Shown: in pieces, positions 17,178 to 25,713 of the stretch
Position numbering within the stretch: the stretch's first letter is position 1
Layout: every line of letters starts with the position of its first letter
From: Pseudomonadota bacterium
GTDB lineage: Bacteria; Pseudomonadota; Gammaproteobacteria; Burkholderiales; Burkholderiaceae_E
Direction: 5' to 3'
Assembly (NCBI GenBank): GCA_023388075.1
Contig: JAEWGX010000121.1
Span: 1 to 45,263, forward strand
Length of the DNA: 45,263 nt
Notes under the pieces: generated by a model
What the model saw: only the letters and a program-made list of their open reading frames with translations
What the model was told of the DNA's origin: nothing
The model's database searches: none
Program-made: the position numbers and the translations under genes

Positions 17178-17969
17178 TCACGGCGCCGCCGGGCCGCCGA
17201 AGCCGCGCAGTCGACTCCGGTCGTCACGGGGGCGGAATCCGGATTCGAGGTCAGACAGCGCCTTGCCGATGAGGCCGGCGAGCGTCTCGCCTGCTCGGCG
17301 TTCGCCTGCCATCAGCAGGAGGAACGCGTACCAGGTGACGAAGCTGCCGACGACCATCTCGCCGCCGTCCTCGAGGATCACGAGCGCGTTGTCCAGCCAT
17401 CCGGCGGGGTCAACGGCGATGTGCGCCATGTCCACCACCACGCCGAAGAACACCAGGGCGAGGAGCAGCGCGAACAGGTCGCGCGAGGACCGACGGAACT
17501 CGTCGCCGCCGCGCGCATAGGCCAGGCCCAGGCTCACGGCGAGCACCAACCCGGCCGCCGCCGACACCAGCAGCTCGCCGAAATCGATGGCGCGCAGCCC
17601 GATCGCATCCGTCAGGGCGAGCCGGTCGGCGAGCACCACGCCGAGGTTCTCGTGCAGGCTCAACGAGTCGTCGGCGAGCAGGTAGCCAAACAACGCCACC
17701 CAGGCGAGATACTGCCAGCGGCGGCTCCGCAGGCCCACGCAGGCCAGCAGCAGGCACGCCCAGAGCAGCTTCAGGTACTGGAAGAACTCGGCATAGCCCC
17801 GGTCCACGTCCAGCGTCGCCAACGGACTGTCGAGCAACGTGGTGCCGGTCGCGACCAGGTGAATGGCAACGTACACGAGGTCGCCGACCAGCAGGAGCAC
17901 CAGGAGGACGGAGGCAGCGATGCCCGGGCCTGACGCACCGATGGCAGGCTCCACGTCGGATCGCTCCAT
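17178..17969 (-). CDS. Hypothetical integral membrane protein
   Basis: A 263-residue protein not recognised at family level. It has about six hydrophobic segments: IAASVLLVLLLVGDLVYVAI, a second around LKLLWACLLLACVGL, a third LAWVALFGYLLA, then AGLVLAVSLGLAYA, LFALLLALVFFGVVVD and WYAFLLLMAG. Acidic motifs at the membrane edges (DDSLSLHENLG, EDGGEMVVGSF) may be functional. ATG 17969 is chosen because CAGGAG lies eight bases upstream; a GTG three codons earlier is possible. It lies upstream of the hydrolase on the same strand (107-base gap). Function unknown. Confidence 0.7.
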   Translation of the reverse strand: MERSDVEPAIGASGPGIAASVLLVLLLVGDLVYVAIHLVATGTTLLDSPLATLDVDRGYAEFFQYLKLLWACLLLACVGLRSRRWQYLAWVALFGYLLADDSLSLHENLGVVLADRLALTDAIGLRAIDFGELLVSAAAGLVLAVSLGLAYARGGDEFRRSSRDLFALLLALVFFGVVVDMAHIAVDPAGWLDNALVILEDGGEMVVGSFVTWYAFLLLMAGERRAGETLAGLIGKALSDLESGFRPRDDRSRLRGFGGPAAP

Positions 17970-18117
17970 CGACGCCACTCCTGCAGTATGAGAATCCCTG
18001 GCCAGGATGGCCGCAGGGCTTGCCGATGATACGGAAATCCGGAACCCGCCTTCCGTCGCCCCGCGGGAACCGCGCTCCGGCGTCGATCACGCGACGCGGG
18101 GCGGACCCGAGACGCGA

Positions 18118-18155
18118 CACGACGGCGCCCGGCTGCCATCCGGCGGCCCGTCGTG
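18118..18155. repeat. Inverted repeat upstream of a small gene
   Basis: CACGACGG (18118-18125) and CCGTCGTG (18148-18155) are perfect complements enclosing a 22-base GC-rich loop. It lies in the 244-base divergent gap between the membrane protein and the 67-residue gene. It could be a 5'-leader hairpin or an operator, or chance in GC-rich DNA. Confidence 0.3.
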
Positions 18156-18213
18156 ACCAGGCTCCAGGCGCGCGCGCATGATCCCTGCAATGGCGGGACA
18201 CCGGAGTGCGGCC

Positions 18214-18417
18214 ATGTCGATCAGGATCGCTGTACCGAAGGACGGATTCGTCTACGTGCTGGGACCGGAACGGCAGGTCACCGCCAGGATCCCATTGCGC
18301 CAGGGCGACGGCCTCGTGAACTTCACGAACGCGACGGTCACCGTGAGACGCGGCGCCTCTCTTCTCGTCTATGGCGAAAACGGCGCGCTGGTCTCGCGAC
18401 TCTATCGCGCGCCGTGA
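18214..18417 (+). CDS. Small hypothetical protein (67 residues)
   Basis: A small basic protein beginning MSIRIAVPKDGFVYVLGPER with the alternating hydrophobic pattern of a beta-rich fold (FVYVL, VTARIPL, VNFTNATVTV, SLLVYG). No family recognised. The ATG at 18214 follows CCGGAG at suitable spacing; an upstream ATG at 18178 would add 12 unlikely residues. It faces the disordered-protein gene convergently across 34 bases. The well-formed amphipathic pattern makes chance coding less likely, but it remains tentative. Confidence 0.5.
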   Translation: MSIRIAVPKDGFVYVLGPERQVTARIPLRQGDGLVNFTNATVTVRRGASLLVYGENGALVSRLYRAP

Positions 18418-18451
18418 CGGCGCGCGCCGCATCGCACCGCGTTCGATCCCT

Positions 18452-20218
18452 TTAGTCGTCCTTGGCTGGAGCCTGTCCCGGCGCTTCGCTGGCCGGCGCG
18501 TCCGCCATCAGGTCGCGGGTCGGGGGCTCCGGTCGCGAGCTGCCCGGCGCCTCGGGCGACGGAGCGTCAAACTTCCGAGCTTCGGACGTCGAAGCGTCGG
18601 ACCTCGGAGGCTCGGAGGTCGGGGCCTCGGGCCGCGTAGCGTCGGGATTCGCCGAGACGTCCGCGGAGTCCGATGCCGGGGCGCGCGATTCCAGCCGTTC
18701 GGTGCGCTCCGGCCGCGGACCGTCGCCCCGGGGGCGATCGCGATCATCGCGCCTTGGCCGGTCGCCGGACTTCGCACGCGGCGCTTCCCGCGTCTCCGCT
18801 CCCCGGGCAAGCGGACCGAGCGCCGCCCGCAGCTTCTCGGCCATCGCGGTGTTCTTCGGGAAGGCGGGCCGCCTTTCCGCCGCCGCATGGCGCGGGGCCG
18901 CATCCTGGCGATTGTCTCGTCCGCGGCGCCCGTCACGGCCGTCCGCGCCACGCCGGCCTTTCTCGCCGCCCGGGGTGCCACCCCGAGGCGGCCGGTTGCC
19001 GCCGGGGTGCTCGCTTCTCTGCCCGTCCCGGCCATGGGTGCCCCGGCCCTGCGCGCCTCCGGGCGCCTGCGCTCGCCCGTCAGCGCCGGTTCGGGCCTGC
19101 CGGTCTTGCTGTCCCGGCCCGGCATTCGGCTGTCCGGACTGCTGACCACCCCGGCGACCGGGACGGCCGCCCTGCCCCGGGCCGCCCTGCCCAGGGGCTC
19201 CCTGTCGGGGGCCTCCCTGCCGGGTGCGTCCCTGCCCGGGGCCGCCCGGCTGCGTCGCATCCGCGCCGGCCTTCGACACCGGCCGCGGCTGGTTCTGACG
19301 GAATTCGGGCGGCAGGTCGAGCTTGCCCTCGGCGTCGAAGCTGGCGACGAGGGTCCGTCGCTGCTCTCCGTCGCCGAAGGCGAGCGTGCATCGATCCGGC
19401 GCGTCCCACTGGATCCGGCGCAAGGAGCCGAGCGCGGCCCGATTCACCGCATGCGAGCGTGCTGCCAGCACCAGCGGATCGGCATCCGCCGACGGGAAGT
19501 CGGGCGCGAACTCGATCTGCAGGTGCAGCGGCGCGGGGGCGAGCGCGATCATGCCGCGAACCAGCGTCTGTCGAAGGGCCCCCGGACCTGTCGGGGCTGC
19601 CGCGTCGGCCGACGGCCGCTGCGCCGGCGCGAGTGATGCGATCAGTCGCTCGACCTTGCCGAGCAGCACCTGGGCGGCCGGGATATCCAGCGCCTCCGCC
19701 CGCAGCATCTGGCGCCACTCGTAGGCCAGGCCGCCCTGGGTCTTCTGCAGCGTCGAGAACCGGATCCCGCCGGCCGCGGCCGACAGGCGCGCCGCGGCCC
19801 CGTCGAGCAACGCGAACGCCGCCGTGACCGCCTCGCGCGCCCGCGCTTCCTCGGGCGTCGGCTCCCGCTTCGGGGTCGACTCCGGCGCCGGTTCGCGCCC
19901 CGGGGTCGACTCCGTCGCCGGTAGCGGCGGAGACGCCAGCTCGGCTTCCGCGCCCACCTTGGGTTCCGACGTCTCGTCGAGCCTCCCCGTGCCGCCTTCA
20001 GGCGCCGCCGACACCTCGGACTCCCGAGCCACCATGGACTCCTGCGCCGCCTCGCGCTCCTGCGACTTCTCGGGCTCCGCGGCCGCCTCCGGCGCCGACG
20101 GCGGCTCGCTCCGCTCGTCCTTCGACGCGGAGGGCGGGCCGTCCTGGCCGCTCGGCATCGCCGGCGGCGGCGAGGACGTTTCGTCCCGCGGATCGGCCGG
20201 GTCGTTGGGGTCAGGCAT
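18452..20218 (-). CDS. Large, mostly disordered protein with G/Q/R-rich C-terminal half
   Basis: A 588-residue protein of unknown function. Residues about 1-125 are Pro/Glu/Ser-rich and acidic. About 125-320 form an apparently folded core (helical REAVTAAFALLDGAAARL, then a beta-like part with HLQIEFAPDF, LRRIQWDAPDRCTLAFG and RRTLVASFDAEGKLDLP). About 325-480 are Gly/Gln/Arg-rich with imperfect GQGG/RQGG repeats and RG dipeptides, and the remainder is basic then Pro/Ser/Glu-rich. This composition resembles RNA-binding or phase-separating proteins, an inference only. The ATG at 20218 lacks a strong ribosome site, and a GTG two codons earlier is possible. Other frames here are also open because of composition, but only this one contains a plausible folded core. 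Confidence 0.65.
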   Translation of the reverse strand: MPDPNDPADPRDETSSPPPAMPSGQDGPPSASKDERSEPPSAPEAAAEPEKSQEREAAQESMVARESEVSAAPEGGTGRLDETSEPKVGAEAELASPPLPATESTPGREPAPESTPKREPTPEEARAREAVTAAFALLDGAAARLSAAAGGIRFSTLQKTQGGLAYEWRQMLRAEALDIPAAQVLLGKVERLIASLAPAQRPSADAAAPTGPGALRQTLVRGMIALAPAPLHLQIEFAPDFPSADADPLVLAARSHAVNRAALGSLRRIQWDAPDRCTLAFGDGEQRRTLVASFDAEGKLDLPPEFRQNQPRPVSKAGADATQPGGPGQGRTRQGGPRQGAPGQGGPGQGGRPGRRGGQQSGQPNAGPGQQDRQARTGADGRAQAPGGAQGRGTHGRDGQRSEHPGGNRPPRGGTPGGEKGRRGADGRDGRRGRDNRQDAAPRHAAAERRPAFPKNTAMAEKLRAALGPLARGAETREAPRAKSGDRPRRDDRDRPRGDGPRPERTERLESRAPASDSADVSANPDATRPEAPTSEPPRSDASTSEARKFDAPSPEAPGSSRPEPPTRDLMADAPASEAPGQAPAKDD

Positions 20219-20348
20219 GGTCACGGCAATGTTCCGGCTGCATCGGCAGGTAAAGGGTGAGGGAAACGGAGGCTAGCGATGGTACCCCCCGGACGAACGT
20301 GAGCCTCGATCATCGGCGCACGCGGTGGCGGACAAGCCGCCCGCCCGT

Positions 20349-20678
20349 CTATGTCGTGGAGAGTCTGCCAAGGGCCTGCGCGATCGGCTCGACATCGCGG
20401 GGACGGACCAGCCGCGCCACTTCCTCGCCGTTCGAAAGAAAGACCAGTGTCGGCCACAGCTTGACGCGAAAGGACCTGCCAAGGGGCCGGCCGGGACCAT
20501 CCTCGATCTTGATATGTCGTACCTCCGGATACCCGGCCATCGCCTGTGCGATATGCGGCTGGGCGGCCCGGCAGTAGCCGCAATAGGGAGTGCCGAACTC
20601 GATCACGAGCGGCGCCTCGTGCGCATCCACGTCGGCGCGCGAAGGTTCGCGGTTCTCGTATGTCGTGCTGAAAGCCAT
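20349..20678 (-). CDS. Thioredoxin-fold protein with CGYC active site
   Basis: A 109-residue cytoplasmic thioredoxin-like protein without a signal peptide. Its redox motif is CGYC (Cys33, Cys36) after the strand VIEFGTPY, and the cis-Pro loop is KLWPTLVFL. It differs from canonical WCGPC thioredoxins in the dipeptide between the cysteines, which usually shifts redox potential. It lies 130 bases upstream of the disordered-protein gene and 98 bases downstream of the LuxR gene, all on the same strand. A specific partner is not evident. Confidence 0.88.
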   Translation of the reverse strand: MAFSTTYENREPSRADVDAHEAPLVIEFGTPYCGYCRAAQPHIAQAMAGYPEVRHIKIEDGPGRPLGRSFRVKLWPTLVFLSNGEEVARLVRPRDVEPIAQALGRLSTT

Positions 20679-20776
20679 GGCCCGCTATCGATTCCTGGAT
20701 GATTGACTCTACGGCGCCGGTGCGCCTCGTGACGATTCAGCAGGGATTGTGCCCCGCCCCAGGGCAAGTCGCCCGT

Positions 20777-23500
20777 TCACAGCAGCCGCAGCTCGCGCGC
20801 CTTCGCGAGCGCATGGGCCCGGTTCTTCACCCCGAGCGCCTCGTAGGCCCGCTTGAGATACCACTTGACCGTCTCCTCGGAGATGTAGAGCCGGTCGCCG
20901 ACCTCGCGATTGCGCAGCCCCTGCTCCACCAGCCGCAGGATCTGCACCTCGCGCCGGTGCAGCGCCTGCATCGGCGCCGGCGTGGGCGCCCTGCTCGCCG
21001 CCTGCGCGAGCGTCTCGAACCAGGCCCGCAGGCGCGCCTGCATGGAAGCACCGTCGCCCGAGCCCGGCAGGCCGGTGCCGGAGACCGCGGCAAGCTGCAC
21101 CTCCAGCAACCCCGCCCCGCAATGGATCAGCGCAAGCGCGCAACCGCCTGGCGATGCCAGCCGGATCGCCTCGGCCAGCAGCCGCCCACCTTCGGCCGGC
21201 TCGCCCAGGGCATGGAGGGCGAGCGCCTCGAGGCCGAGGAACTCCACCAGGTACTTGAGGCGGCCTGCGCGCCTTTCCGCCTCGGCGCCGCGCCGGGCCC
21301 GCTCGCGCAGCTCGCGGTGCCGGCCCTGGCGATGGAGGCGCTGGCAGTGCAGCGCGTCGTACTGCACGTAGTTCTCGGTGGGCACTGCGCGGTCGAGCTG
21401 GCGGCTCGAGGCGAGGACCTCGCGCGCCTCCTCGAGACTGCGGTCGACGAGCTCCCAGCCGGTGTCGGCGACCTGCTCGGCCTGCATCGCGATGCGCGCC
21501 TGCGCCAGTGCCGCGCGAAACAGCACCCGGTCGATGGAACGCGCGCCGCCCAACTCGCGCGCGCGATCGAGGTCCTCCGCGGCCGCCTCGAAGCGACCGG
21601 CGAGGGCATGCGCCTGGGCCCTCAGCACGCGCGCGACGCCGACATAGGCGAAGGTGTGGGTGGAGTCGAGCAGCTCGATCGCCGCATCGAGCGCCGCCGT
21701 CGCCTGCGCCACCTCGAGCCGGTCCAGGTGCGCGATGCCGCGAGCGGCGTTGAGAAAGGCCGCGCTGCCGGCGCGCTGCCAGCGCCGATTGCCGGGCTCC
21801 TGGAACCACTGGTCGATGCCGCGCAGCGCGATATCGGGCCGCGCCGACAGCTGGTCCACCATGGCGCGGTTGTAGCGCGCCATCAGGCTCACCACCACGT
21901 CCTCGTTCGAATCGGCGATGCGGATTGCCTCCACGTAGTGACGCCGCGCCGAAGCCAGGTCGCCCTGCGCCCGGGCGCCGTAGCCAAGCACCACCTGGGC
22001 GTAGGCGCGCTGCAGGCCCTCCTCCAGGCCGAAGGCCGTGGCAAGCTCCGGCCGGATCCAGTCGCTGTCCACCAGGTCGTAGCGGGTCACGCCGCACATC
22101 GAGCGCAGGATGAGCAGCTCGTCCGCCAGGCGCCGTCGGCCCGGGCCGGCCTTCGCCAGCATGCGCTCGGCGCGGTCCACTGCCTCGCTCGCCGCGATGG
22201 CATCGCCAAGGTAGAGCTGGGTCCACGCATCCAGCGCGCAAAGCATCGGCGAGGACGCGACGCCGCCACGCCCGACCGCCTGCAGCCACCCGTGCAGCTC
22301 CTTGAAGTTGCCGTCGCGCAGCAGCGAGTAGCCATGCGTTTCCAGCAGGCGCACCGCCCGCTCCTGGCTGCCGCCGGCAAGCGCGTGATGCAGGGCCTCG
22401 GCCGGCATCGCGTTCTGCTCGTACCAGGCGCTCGCGCGCAGGTACAGCGGCTGCACCGCCTCGATGCCTTGCGCCTTTTTCTTCAGGCGCAGGAAGTTCT
22501 GGAACAGATGGTGATAGCGATGCCAGATCTGCTCGCGGTCCAGCCGCACGATGAAGAGGTTCGCCCTCTCCAGCGCCTCGATCATCGCGGTGCCGTCGTC
22601 GCTCCCGGTGACCGCATCGCATAGCGGCGCGCAGAACTGGTCGAGCAGCGCGGTATCGAGCAGGAAAGCGCGTACCGCGGGCACCTGGCTCGCCAGGATG
22701 TCCTCCAACAGGTAGTCGGCGAAATCGGCGCCGCCCGCGCCGTGGTCGAACAGCGCCTCGCCGTGCTCCCGATAAGCGATGGAGGCAAGCTGCAAGCCGC
22801 AGATCCAACCCTCGGTCTGGTCGGTGAGCGTCGCGATGCGATCCTCCGAGAGCGCCACCCGGTGCACCCGCCTCAGATACTCGCGCACCTCGGAAGCCGC
22901 GAGGCGCAGGTCGTCGAAGCCGATCTCCACCACCGCCCCGCGCGACTTCAGCCGCGCGACGCTCAACGGCACCGCGCGCTGGCTCGCCACGACGAACCGC
23001 GTCTCGGCCGAGCTGTATTGCAGCAGGTACCCGACGGCCGCGACGATGTCCGCGTTCTCGATCGCCTGGAAGTCGTCGAGGAAGACGGCCAGCGGTCGCG
23101 CCGGCGCGCCGGCCCGCGGCCCCGCTTCCGCAATCACCGCGGCCATCGCCTCGGTGACCGAGATCTCGATGCTCGCCTGCAGCATCGCCGTCAGTGCGTC
23201 GCCGAACCCCGGCCGCACACGGGCGATGGCCGCCACCAGGTTCAGCATGAACACCCTCGGCTCGTTGTCGAATCGATCGAGTGACAGCCAGGCCGCTTCC
23301 CAGCCCTGCGCCACCAGGCGCCGGTGCGCCTGCGCGAGCAGCGTCGACTTGCCCGAACCGGTCGGCGCGGTCACGACCGCCAGCTTGCGCTGCCCCAGGT
23401 CCGCCAGCAGCGAGACCAGGCCCGGGCGCTCCAGCAGGCGGGAGTCGGTCGACGGCGGATAGATCTTGGTGACCGGGGGACGGTAGCGTGGGCGAGCCAT
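20777..23500 (-). CDS. LuxR-family ATP-dependent transcriptional activator (MalT/LAL type)
   Basis: A 907-residue STAND-class regulator. The N-terminal NTPase has Walker A GSGKST (48-53) and a Walker B-like LAVFLDDFQ. A central helical TPR-like sensor region covers about 300-830. The C-terminal LuxR helix-turn-helix (about 847-907) has REVQILRLVEQGLRNREVG and SEETVKWYLKRAYEALGV. MalT-type proteins oligomerise on inducer and ATP binding and activate promoters through direct repeats of short G-rich boxes. The ATG at 23500 begins the normal N-terminus (PRYRPPVTKIYPP, which precedes the ATPase in this family); upstream in-frame sequence overlaps the regulatory region. It is divergent from the ABC transporter operon at 23682, its probable target, with repeated G6 boxes between them. 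Confidence 0.93.
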   Translation of the reverse strand: MARPRYRPPVTKIYPPSTDSRLLERPGLVSLLADLGQRKLAVVTAPTGSGKSTLLAQAHRRLVAQGWEAAWLSLDRFDNEPRVFMLNLVAAIARVRPGFGDALTAMLQASIEISVTEAMAAVIAEAGPRAGAPARPLAVFLDDFQAIENADIVAAVGYLLQYSSAETRFVVASQRAVPLSVARLKSRGAVVEIGFDDLRLAASEVREYLRRVHRVALSEDRIATLTDQTEGWICGLQLASIAYREHGEALFDHGAGGADFADYLLEDILASQVPAVRAFLLDTALLDQFCAPLCDAVTGSDDGTAMIEALERANLFIVRLDREQIWHRYHHLFQNFLRLKKKAQGIEAVQPLYLRASAWYEQNAMPAEALHHALAGGSQERAVRLLETHGYSLLRDGNFKELHGWLQAVGRGGVASSPMLCALDAWTQLYLGDAIAASEAVDRAERMLAKAGPGRRRLADELLILRSMCGVTRYDLVDSDWIRPELATAFGLEEGLQRAYAQVVLGYGARAQGDLASARRHYVEAIRIADSNEDVVVSLMARYNRAMVDQLSARPDIALRGIDQWFQEPGNRRWQRAGSAAFLNAARGIAHLDRLEVAQATAALDAAIELLDSTHTFAYVGVARVLRAQAHALAGRFEAAAEDLDRARELGGARSIDRVLFRAALAQARIAMQAEQVADTGWELVDRSLEEAREVLASSRQLDRAVPTENYVQYDALHCQRLHRQGRHRELRERARRGAEAERRAGRLKYLVEFLGLEALALHALGEPAEGGRLLAEAIRLASPGGCALALIHCGAGLLEVQLAAVSGTGLPGSGDGASMQARLRAWFETLAQAASRAPTPAPMQALHRREVQILRLVEQGLRNREVGDRLYISEETVKWYLKRAYEALGVKNRAHALAKARELRLL

Positions 23501-23526
23501 GGCGACGAACCCCACGTCGGGGCGGG

Positions 23527-23616
23527 ATTTCGGGGGGAAGACGCGCCGGATTCTAGACCCCCCTGCCCGGGAGCACGTCATCAGCGAACCCCTCTTTCGG
23601 GGGGTGATTCGGGGGG
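23527..23616. promoter_or_regulatory. Repeated TTCGGGGGG boxes, candidate MalT-type activator sites
   Basis: ATTTCGGGGGG occurs at 23527-23537, TTTCGGGGGG at 23595-23604 and ATTCGGGGGG at 23607-23616; the last two are 12 bases apart. An inverted C6 lies at 23558-23563. They are located in the 181-base gap between the divergent MalT-like regulator and the transporter operon. MalT itself binds GGGGAKGA-like direct repeats. The candidate -10 TAGACT (23626-23631) has no good -35, as expected for an activator-dependent promoter with the last box near -35. Confidence 0.5.
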
Positions 23617-23681
23617 CGAAGTGGGTAGACTCATCGTGGAGTTGCCCTGCGCGCCAACAACCGACTCTCATGGAGACATCA

Positions 23682-24953
23682 ATGAAGCGGCCCGTCACCC
23701 AGTTCAGCAGCATTCACCATTCCGCGGCCGGCGGTGACGCCATCGCCGCCCCGTCCGCCCGTCGCACCCTGATTGCCACCGCGATGATCGGCCTCGGCGC
23801 GGCGTTCGCATTTGGCGCGCCCTCGCACGCGCAAGCCCAGGACATCAAGATCGCCCACGTGTCCGACCAGACCGGTCCGCTGGAGGCCTACGCCAAGCAG
23901 ACCCACATCGGGCTGATGATGGGCTTCGAGTACGCCACCAACGGCACCATGATGATCGGCAATCGCAAGATCGTGGTGACGCAGCGCGACGCGCAGACCA
24001 AGCCGGACGTCGGCCGCTCGCAGCTCGCCGCGGCCTTCGGCGACGACAAGGTCGACATCGCGGTCGGGCCCACCTCCTCCGGGACCGCGCTCGCCATGCT
24101 GCCGGTGGCCGAGGAGTACAAGAAGATCCTGCTGGTGGAGCCGGCCGTGGCGGATTCCATCACCGGCGACAAGTGGAACCGCTACATCTTCCGCACCGGG
24201 CGCAACTCCACCCAGGACGCGGTCTCCAACGCGGTCGCGATCGGCAAGCCCGGCACGTACGTCGCCACGCTGGCGCAGGACTACGCCTTCGGCAAGGACT
24301 TCGTCGCCGCGTTCAAGGAGGCACTCGCCGGTACCGGCGCGAAGATCGTGCACGAGGAATATGCGCCCTTCCGGGCTACCGACTTCACCGCCTCGATGGA
24401 GCGCATTTTCAACGCCCTCAAGGATCAGCCGGGACGCAAGGTCCTGTTCGTGAACTGGGCCGGCGCGGATCCTTTTCCGAAGCTGATCGCCACCGATCCG
24501 AAGCGCTTCGGGATCGAGATCGCTTCCGGGGCGAACATCCTGCCGGCGATGGTGTCCTACAAGCAGCTGCCCGGGATGGAAGGCGCGGCCTATTACTACT
24601 TCGGCATCCCGAAGAACCCGGTGAACGAGTGGCTGGTCACGGAGCACCAGAAGCGCCACAACGGTCCGCCGGACTTCTTCACGGCGGGCGGCATGAGCGC
24701 GGCCATCGCGATCGTCGAGGCGATCAGGAAGGCGGGCGGCACCGACACCGAGAAGCTGATCGCCGCCATGGAGGGCATGAGCTTCGAGTCGCCCAAGGGC
24801 ACGATGACCTTCCGCAAGGAGGACCACCAGGCCATGCAGAGCATGTACCACTTCAAGATCAAGGCCGATCCGGCCTTCGAGTGGGGCGTGCCCGAGCTGG
24901 TCCGGGAGATCAAGCCCGAGGAGATGAAGATCCCGTTGCGCAACAAGCGCTGA
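23682..24953 (+). CDS. ABC transporter substrate-binding protein (Leu/Ile/Val-type, HAAT family)
   Basis: A 423-residue periplasmic receptor of the branched-chain amino-acid-binding class. The N-terminal about 53 residues contain ARRTLIATAM then a hydrophobic stretch and SHAQAQ cleavage region; the paired Arg gives a possible Tat signal. The mature fold starts at IKIAHVSDQTGPLEAYAKQ and has two Rossmann-like lobes. The start at 23682 follows GGAGA at ideal spacing; an ATG at 23670 is also in frame. It heads the operon for a full ABC importer. In Burkholderiales such systems often import aromatic acids rather than amino acids. The ligand is not determinable, and activation by the divergent MalT-like protein is inferred. 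Confidence 0.93.
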   Translation: MKRPVTQFSSIHHSAAGGDAIAAPSARRTLIATAMIGLGAAFAFGAPSHAQAQDIKIAHVSDQTGPLEAYAKQTHIGLMMGFEYATNGTMMIGNRKIVVTQRDAQTKPDVGRSQLAAAFGDDKVDIAVGPTSSGTALAMLPVAEEYKKILLVEPAVADSITGDKWNRYIFRTGRNSTQDAVSNAVAIGKPGTYVATLAQDYAFGKDFVAAFKEALAGTGAKIVHEEYAPFRATDFTASMERIFNALKDQPGRKVLFVNWAGADPFPKLIATDPKRFGIEIASGANILPAMVSYKQLPGMEGAAYYYFGIPKNPVNEWLVTEHQKRHNGPPDFFTAGGMSAAIAIVEAIRKAGGTDTEKLIAAMEGMSFESPKGTMTFRKEDHQAMQSMYHFKIKADPAFEWGVPELVREIKPEEMKIPLRNKR

Positions 24954-24963
24954 GCGAAAGGCG

Positions 24964-25713
24964 GTGCTGCTCGAATCCGACCGGCTCACGATCCGCTTCG
25001 GCGGGCATGCCGCCGTCAACGACGTGAGCTGCGGCTTCGCGGCCGGCACGCTGACGGCGATCGTGGGGCCGAACGGCGCGGGCAAGACCACCTACTTCAA
25101 CCTGCTGTCCGGGCAGTTGCGCGCCACCAGCGGCCGCGTCCTGCTCGAAGGCGACGACATCACCGGCCTGCCGGCATCGAAGCGGGCCCGGCGCGGGCTC
25201 GGGCGTGCCTTCCAGCTGACCAACCTGTTCCCCAATCTCACGGTGCACGAGAACGTCCGGCTCGCGGTACAGGCCGCTGCCGGGCGCGGCTGGGATCTGT
25301 GGCACATCTGGTCCTCGGATCGGCATCTCGTGGAGGCGGCCGACGCGATCCTCGCCGACATCGCACTCGCGGCCCGGCGCGACGTGCTCGCCGCCGAGCT
25401 CTCGCACGGCGACCAGCGCAAGCTGGAGGTCGCGATCCTGATCGCGCTGCAGCCCAAGGTGTTCATGTTCGACGAGCCGACCGCGGGCATGAGCGTCGAC
25501 GAGGCGCCGGTGATCCTGGACCTGATCGCTCGCATCAAGCAGCAGCGCGACAGGACCATTGTGCTGGTGGAGCACAAGCTCGACGTGGTGCGCTCGCTCG
25601 CGGACCGCATCGTCGTCCTGCACCAGGGCGCGCTGGTCGCCGACGGCGACCCCGTCGAGGTGATGGCCTCGCGCGTCGTGCAGGAAGCATATCTGGGAGG
25701 CGCGGCGGCATGA
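24964..25713 (+). CDS. livG: ABC transporter ATP-binding protein, LivG type
   Basis: A 249-residue ATPase with Walker A GPNGAGKTT, the LivG-type signature ELSHGDQRKLEVA in place of canonical LSGGQ, Walker B VFMFDEPTAGM and the H-loop VLVEHKLDVV. It energises import through the LivH/LivM-like permeases encoded downstream. The GTG start is 11 bases after the receptor gene; its stop overlaps the start of the next ATPase gene by four bases (ATGA), so translation is coupled. Confidence 0.93.
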   Translation: MLLESDRLTIRFGGHAAVNDVSCGFAAGTLTAIVGPNGAGKTTYFNLLSGQLRATSGRVLLEGDDITGLPASKRARRGLGRAFQLTNLFPNLTVHENVRLAVQAAAGRGWDLWHIWSSDRHLVEAADAILADIALAARRDVLAAELSHGDQRKLEVAILIALQPKVFMFDEPTAGMSVDEAPVILDLIARIKQQRDRTIVLVEHKLDVVRSLADRIVVLHQGALVADGDPVEVMASRVVQEAYLGGAAA

